DNA of 7,830 bases, taken from Candidatus Omnitrophota bacterium. Its GTDB lineage: Bacteria > Omnitrophota > Gorgyraeia > Zapsychrales > Fredricksoniimonadaceae. The notes under the pieces were generated by a model that ran no database searches, was not told where the DNA came from, and worked only from the letters and a program-made list of their open reading frames with translations. Location of the stretch: the NCBI GenBank assembly GCA_016789035.1, contig JAEUSC010000116.1, positions 1 to 7,830 of the forward strand, written 5' to 3'. The translations under genes were made by a program, and so were the position numbers. Of the stretch, positions 4,876-7,830 are shown one piece after another (position 1 is the stretch's first letter; each line of letters starts with the position of its first letter).

Positions 4876-6822
4876 CTATTTACTGATCTTTCTCTGCTCT
4901 TCCTTGAGCGCGTTGATTGTAGACATGATTTCCCGGCGGCGGGTTTGGATTTCCTTAACCCTTTGGCCGCACTCTTTTAAGACCTGCGGATCCCGTGCCT
5001 TGGTCACATCGCTCAAAATCCGGGATTTAACGTACGTCTCCGTTTCTAATTCCTGATCTTCCTTTTCTAGATTACGGATGGTCTTTTTGATTTCTTCCAA
5101 CCGCTTGAGGGCCTGCTTGTGTTGGCGCTCCATTTGCGCCAGCAGAGAGTTTTCATCTGACTCTTTCTTTTCTTTGGTCGCTTGACTCATCGCCCGCGCT
5201 GCCATCTTTAACTGCTCGGCTTTTTCCTTATCAGCCAAATCGATCCCGGCTTTTTTCTCCAAATAATAATCCAAACCGCCGGGATAAGTCTTGATTTGCC
5301 CATTATTAACTTCAACAATGTGATTGGCAATTTCTTTAATGAAAAACAAATCGTGACTGATAAAGCACAGCGTCCCTTCGTAGGATTTAAAACACCGGGT
5401 CAGCGCCTCAACACCATCGATGTCCAAGTGCGTCGTAGGTTCATCCAAAAGAACAAAGTTAGGAGGATTAATTAAGAGCTTGGCTAAAATCAGACGGCTT
5501 TTCTCTCCTCCAGATAAAACCGAAACCGGCTTAAAGACGTCATCCCCACGGAAATTGAAAATTCCCAAGAGCGAACGGGCCTTGGCCTGAGGGATGCTGG
5601 TTGTGGTGGCTGTAAGAAGTTCTTCAAAAACCGTTCGGTTGGGACTCAGCACATCCAAACGCGTTTGGGAGAAATATCCGGAGGTGACATTATGTCCCAA
5701 TTTGCGGGTTCCGGAATCCGACGTCACCACATCCGCGAGCATTTTAAGCAGCGTGGACTTACCAGCGCCGTTAGGGCCGACCAAACAGAGTTTCTGGCCG
5801 CGCGTCAGTTCAAAATCCAAATGCTCATAAACCTTCTTTTCACCATACGATTTGGAAACATCTTTGAGAGAAACAACGACATATCCGCTGTCCTGCGTTT
5901 TGGGAAATTCAAAATCGCGAATGCTGACTTTATCATCCGGAATATCGATTTCTTCTAACTTCTCAAGCATACGCCGCTTATTGCGAACTGCTGAGGCTTT
6001 GTTGGGCTGGGCATGAAACCGTTCCGCAAATCGTTCCAGCTGCTCGCGCTTTTTATCGACCACTTTTTTCTGGCGCTCCAGCGTTTTTAAGTTAATCTCT
6101 TTTTGCTCCTCGTACTGCGTGTAGTTTCCTTTGACCTTCGTCATCTTGCCGTCTTCCAGAATAATGGTGTAATTGGTCACATCATTAAGGAAGATCTTGT
6201 CGTGTGAAATGATGACGAACGTACCCTGATACTTCGAAAGAAAATCCTTGAGCCACAAGGTGGCTTCCAAATCCAGATAGTTCGTAGGCTCGTCCAGCAA
6301 AAGAATGTCATACTGGTACGTCAAAAGTTTGGCCAACAAAGTCCGCATCTGCCAGCCGCCGCTTAATTGCACAACCGGCTTATAGATATCTTCTTCTTTA
6401 AATCCCAAGCCAGCTAAAATTTTCTCGGCTTTATGTTCAATTTCATAAATGCCCATATGCTCAAGTTCTTCCAAAATGTCGCCGTAGCGTGTGGAATCAG
6501 CCTTATTGGCGTCCTCCAATTTCTGTTTTTCATCAATCAACTCACGCATATGTGCATCACCGGAAACCATCTCCTGCATGACTGTATGCTTGGAATCAAA
6601 GTGAGCTTCCTGGGCCAGATAACCCACCTTCAGATTTTTTTGGATGTTCACTTCGCCGGACGTGGGCTCCATCGTTCCCCGCACAATTGAGAAAAGCGTG
6701 GATTTTCCGGCGCCGTTGGGTCCTGTCAAACCAATTTTCTCGTTCGGGAAAATGCTTAAGGTGACTTCATCCAAAAGCATGCGGGAATCAAAATTTTTGG
6801 AAACATTATTGAGAGTAATCAT
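4876..6822 (-). CDS. ABC-F family translation-associated ATPase
   Basis: A 648-residue protein with two ATP-binding cassettes and no membrane segments, as in the ABC-F family (Uup, YdiF/YkpA, YheS, EttA), whose members act on stalled or starting ribosomes at the E site. Cassette 1 has Walker A GPNGAGKST at 34-42, signature LSGGW at 153-157 and Walker B LLLDEP with Glu178. Cassette 2 has Walker A at 349-357, signature LSGGE at 436-440 and Walker B with Glu461; both carry the SHD switch histidine. The linker at about 237-300 is charged and helical, with the HAQPNKASAVRNKRR pattern typical of the tRNA-contacting arm. A C-terminal coiled-coil tail (about 530-648) resembles Uup/YdiF types and makes EttA less likely. 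The start overlaps the pseudouridine synthase gene by 17 bases, with a weak AGAAG upstream. All ATPase residues are intact. Exact subfamily is uncertain. Confidence 0.96.
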   Translation of the reverse strand: MITLNNVSKNFDSRMLLDEVTLSIFPNEKIGLTGPNGAGKSTLFSIVRGTMEPTSGEVNIQKNLKVGYLAQEAHFDSKHTVMQEMVSGDAHMRELIDEKQKLEDANKADSTRYGDILEELEHMGIYEIEHKAEKILAGLGFKEEDIYKPVVQLSGGWQMRTLLAKLLTYQYDILLLDEPTNYLDLEATLWLKDFLSKYQGTFVIISHDKIFLNDVTNYTIILEDGKMTKVKGNYTQYEEQKEINLKTLERQKKVVDKKREQLERFAERFHAQPNKASAVRNKRRMLEKLEEIDIPDDKVSIRDFEFPKTQDSGYVVVSLKDVSKSYGEKKVYEHLDFELTRGQKLCLVGPNGAGKSTLLKMLADVVTSDSGTRKLGHNVTSGYFSQTRLDVLSPNRTVFEELLTATTTSIPQAKARSLLGIFNFRGDDVFKPVSVLSGGEKSRLILAKLLINPPNFVLLDEPTTHLDIDGVEALTRCFKSYEGTLCFISHDLFFIKEIANHIVEVNNGQIKTYPGGLDYYLEKKAGIDLADKEKAEQLKMAARAMSQATKEKKESDENSLLAQMERQHKQALKRLEEIKKTIRNLEKEDQELETETYVKSRILSDVTKARDPQVLKECGQRVKEIQTRRREIMSTINALKEEQRKISK

Positions 6823-7675
6823 TGTTCGTTCTTCTAGTGTTAGTGCGTTTAAGGTTACGAGAATTGTTTGAACGTCTTATGGAACTATTGTTTTGAGGGC
6901 CGCGTGTGAATGCTTTTCTGACCGGCGCGGATTTCTGTTGTGCATCGGCAGGACCGGCCTCCTTTTTAGATGACAGCGATTTAAGCTGTTGCACTTCCAC
7001 AGCCGTAAGGGCGCGCCATTTGCCGAGCGGCAACTCTCCTAATTGCAACGGCCCTTGCGCCATCCGCTTTAAATAACTGACAGCACATCCGACCGCCTTT
7101 AACATCAAACGGATCTGTCTTTTGCGACCTTCCTGAATGACCATTAAAAATTCTGTCTGGCCCCCCGAACTGTGGATATTACGGATCTGAGCCGGCTTTG
7201 TCATTTTGCCTTCAATCACAACTCCGGTCTCAAGACGGTATTTCTTCTCCAAAAGAAGTTTTCCACCAATATGCACCAAATACGTTTTATCGACATCAAA
7301 CTGCGGATGCGTGAGCCTAAATGTCAAATCCCCATCGTTGGTCAACAGAAGCAAACCTTCAGTATCTTTATCCAGACGTCCGACAGGAACCACATGCTGC
7401 AGGTCCTGGGGCAATAAGTCCATGACTGTCCGTTGAGCGTGAGCATCTTCTTTTGTCGTGACAAAACCAGCGGGTTTATTTAGCAGAACATACTGGAATG
7501 ATTTTTTCTCAATGAGACGGCCATCAACTTTGATCTGATCTTTATGCGGATCAATAGGCGTGGATGGCTCAAGCACAACCGTTCCATTCAAAGAGACCCG
7601 GCCCTCCTTAACATAATCCATGGCTTCCCGCCGGGAGCAGACACCGTTATGAGATAGAAAAACTTGTATGCGCAT
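6806..7675 (-). CDS. rluB: RluB/RsuA-family rRNA pseudouridine synthase
   Basis: A 289-residue enzyme that isomerises a uridine in ribosomal RNA; RluB itself modifies a 23S rRNA position near the peptidyl-transferase centre. Residues 1-48 form an S4 RNA-binding domain (VFLSHNGVCSRREAMDYV, then GRVSLNG). The catalytic domain contains the family motif GRLDKDTEGLLLLTNDG with nucleophile Asp102, and later QEGRKRQIRLML (181-192), which fits the RsuA/RluB/RluE/RluF branch. After about residue 236 the protein ends in a basic, Asn/Arg/Ser-rich tail that is probably disordered and RNA-binding. The start at 7675 has only a weak GAAG upstream. It follows the end of an unrecognised gene by 31 bases and overlaps the ABC-F start by 17 bases. 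Family is firm; RluB versus a close paralogue is the best guess, not proven. Confidence 0.93.
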   Translation of the reverse strand: MRIQVFLSHNGVCSRREAMDYVKEGRVSLNGTVVLEPSTPIDPHKDQIKVDGRLIEKKSFQYVLLNKPAGFVTTKEDAHAQRTVMDLLPQDLQHVVPVGRLDKDTEGLLLLTNDGDLTFRLTHPQFDVDKTYLVHIGGKLLLEKKYRLETGVVIEGKMTKPAQIRNIHSSGGQTEFLMVIQEGRKRQIRLMLKAVGCAVSYLKRMAQGPLQLGELPLGKWRALTAVEVQQLKSLSSKKEAGPADAQQKSAPVRKAFTRGPQNNSSIRRSNNSRNLKRTNTRRTNNDYSQ

Positions 7676-7706
7676 TTTCTAACTTCAATTAAAAACCATA
7701 TAAAAA

Positions 7707-7829
7707 CTATTTTTTCGAGGCCGTTCCCATTGAATCTGAATACCAATAATCCTGTGCAACTTTTTTCATGTCCAGCGTTCCCACTTGGCTTGTCTGAATT
7801 ATTCTCTCCGCATCGACCTGCATATACCG
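7707..7829 (-). CDS. C-terminal end of an unrecognised protein (cut by window edge)
   Basis: An open frame enters from the right edge and ends at a TAG (7709-7707), giving 40 residues that begin RYMQVDAERII and end in SMGTASKK. The stretch is hydrophilic and helical-looking, with no membrane segment or motif I recognise. The stop is 31 bases before rluB with no terminator between, so the gene is probably the upstream neighbour in the same operon. scpB is often found upstream of rluB in bacteria, but this tail does not look like ScpB. Because only the tail is visible, it could also be a chance open frame; no function is proposed. Confidence 0.45.
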   Translation of the reverse strand, partial: RYMQVDAERIIQTSQVGTLDMKKVAQDYWYSDSMGTASKK

Positions 7830-7830
7830 A

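Noticed and set aside
5594..5958. Plus-strand open frames inside the ABC-F gene
   Set aside because: They run antisense to the second ATP-binding cassette, lack ribosome binding sites and show no family features.
1..7830. Mobile element, CRISPR array, toxin-antitoxin pair or defence island
   Set aside because: I looked for transposase motifs, terminal inverted repeats, regularly spaced repeats and defence-type domains and saw none; the genes are typical conserved chromosomal ones.

Overview
The window reads as chromosomal housekeeping DNA from a Gram-negative-type bacterium of moderate GC content. One predicted lipoprotein has a lipobox, which suggests an outer membrane. I cannot place the organism firmly. 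The gene content and the style of the proteins would fit an uncultured lineage such as Omnitrophota or a relative, but that is impression, not evidence. There are no rRNA or tRNA genes, insertion sequences, CRISPR arrays, phage genes or long repeats that I can see. No gap between genes is longer than about 110 bases.

Almost everything lies on the minus strand, so it is read here from right to left. The right edge (7829-7707) holds the last 40 codons of an unrecognised protein. Next comes a tightly packed run: a RluB-type 23S rRNA pseudouridine synthase (7675-6806), a two-domain ABC-F translation ATPase (6822-4876), a stand-alone Smr-domain protein (4870-4619), a small predicted lipoprotein (about 4570 or 4537 to 4130) and an endonuclease III-related DNA glycosylase with an unusual Cys-rich tail (4143-3376). 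The 14-17 base overlaps and the 5-base gap suggest one operon with translational coupling. The first three genes all relate to ribosomes or RNA, and the last is a base-excision repair gene.

One small plus-strand gene (3176-3361, 61 aa) faces this run tail to tail. It has its own promoter-like boxes, a good ribosome binding site and a terminator-like hairpin, and that hairpin lies inside the 3' end of the oppositely transcribed glycosylase gene. It is divergent from dinB (3067-1895), the Y-family DNA polymerase IV; the two candidate promoters overlap.

Downstream of dinB, a promoter with a perfect TATAAT box precedes rmuC (1792-476). rmuC overlaps the start of a PgeF/YfiH-type laccase-domain gene (492 to the left edge, C-terminus cut off). 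Together dinB, rmuC and the glycosylase give the centre of the window a genome-maintenance theme.

I found no clearly new multi-gene system. The points most worth a second look are the glycosylase's missing lysine and rearranged cysteine tail, the compact 61-aa gene with its antisense-embedded terminator, and the close coupling of an ABC-F ATPase with a minimal Smr protein.
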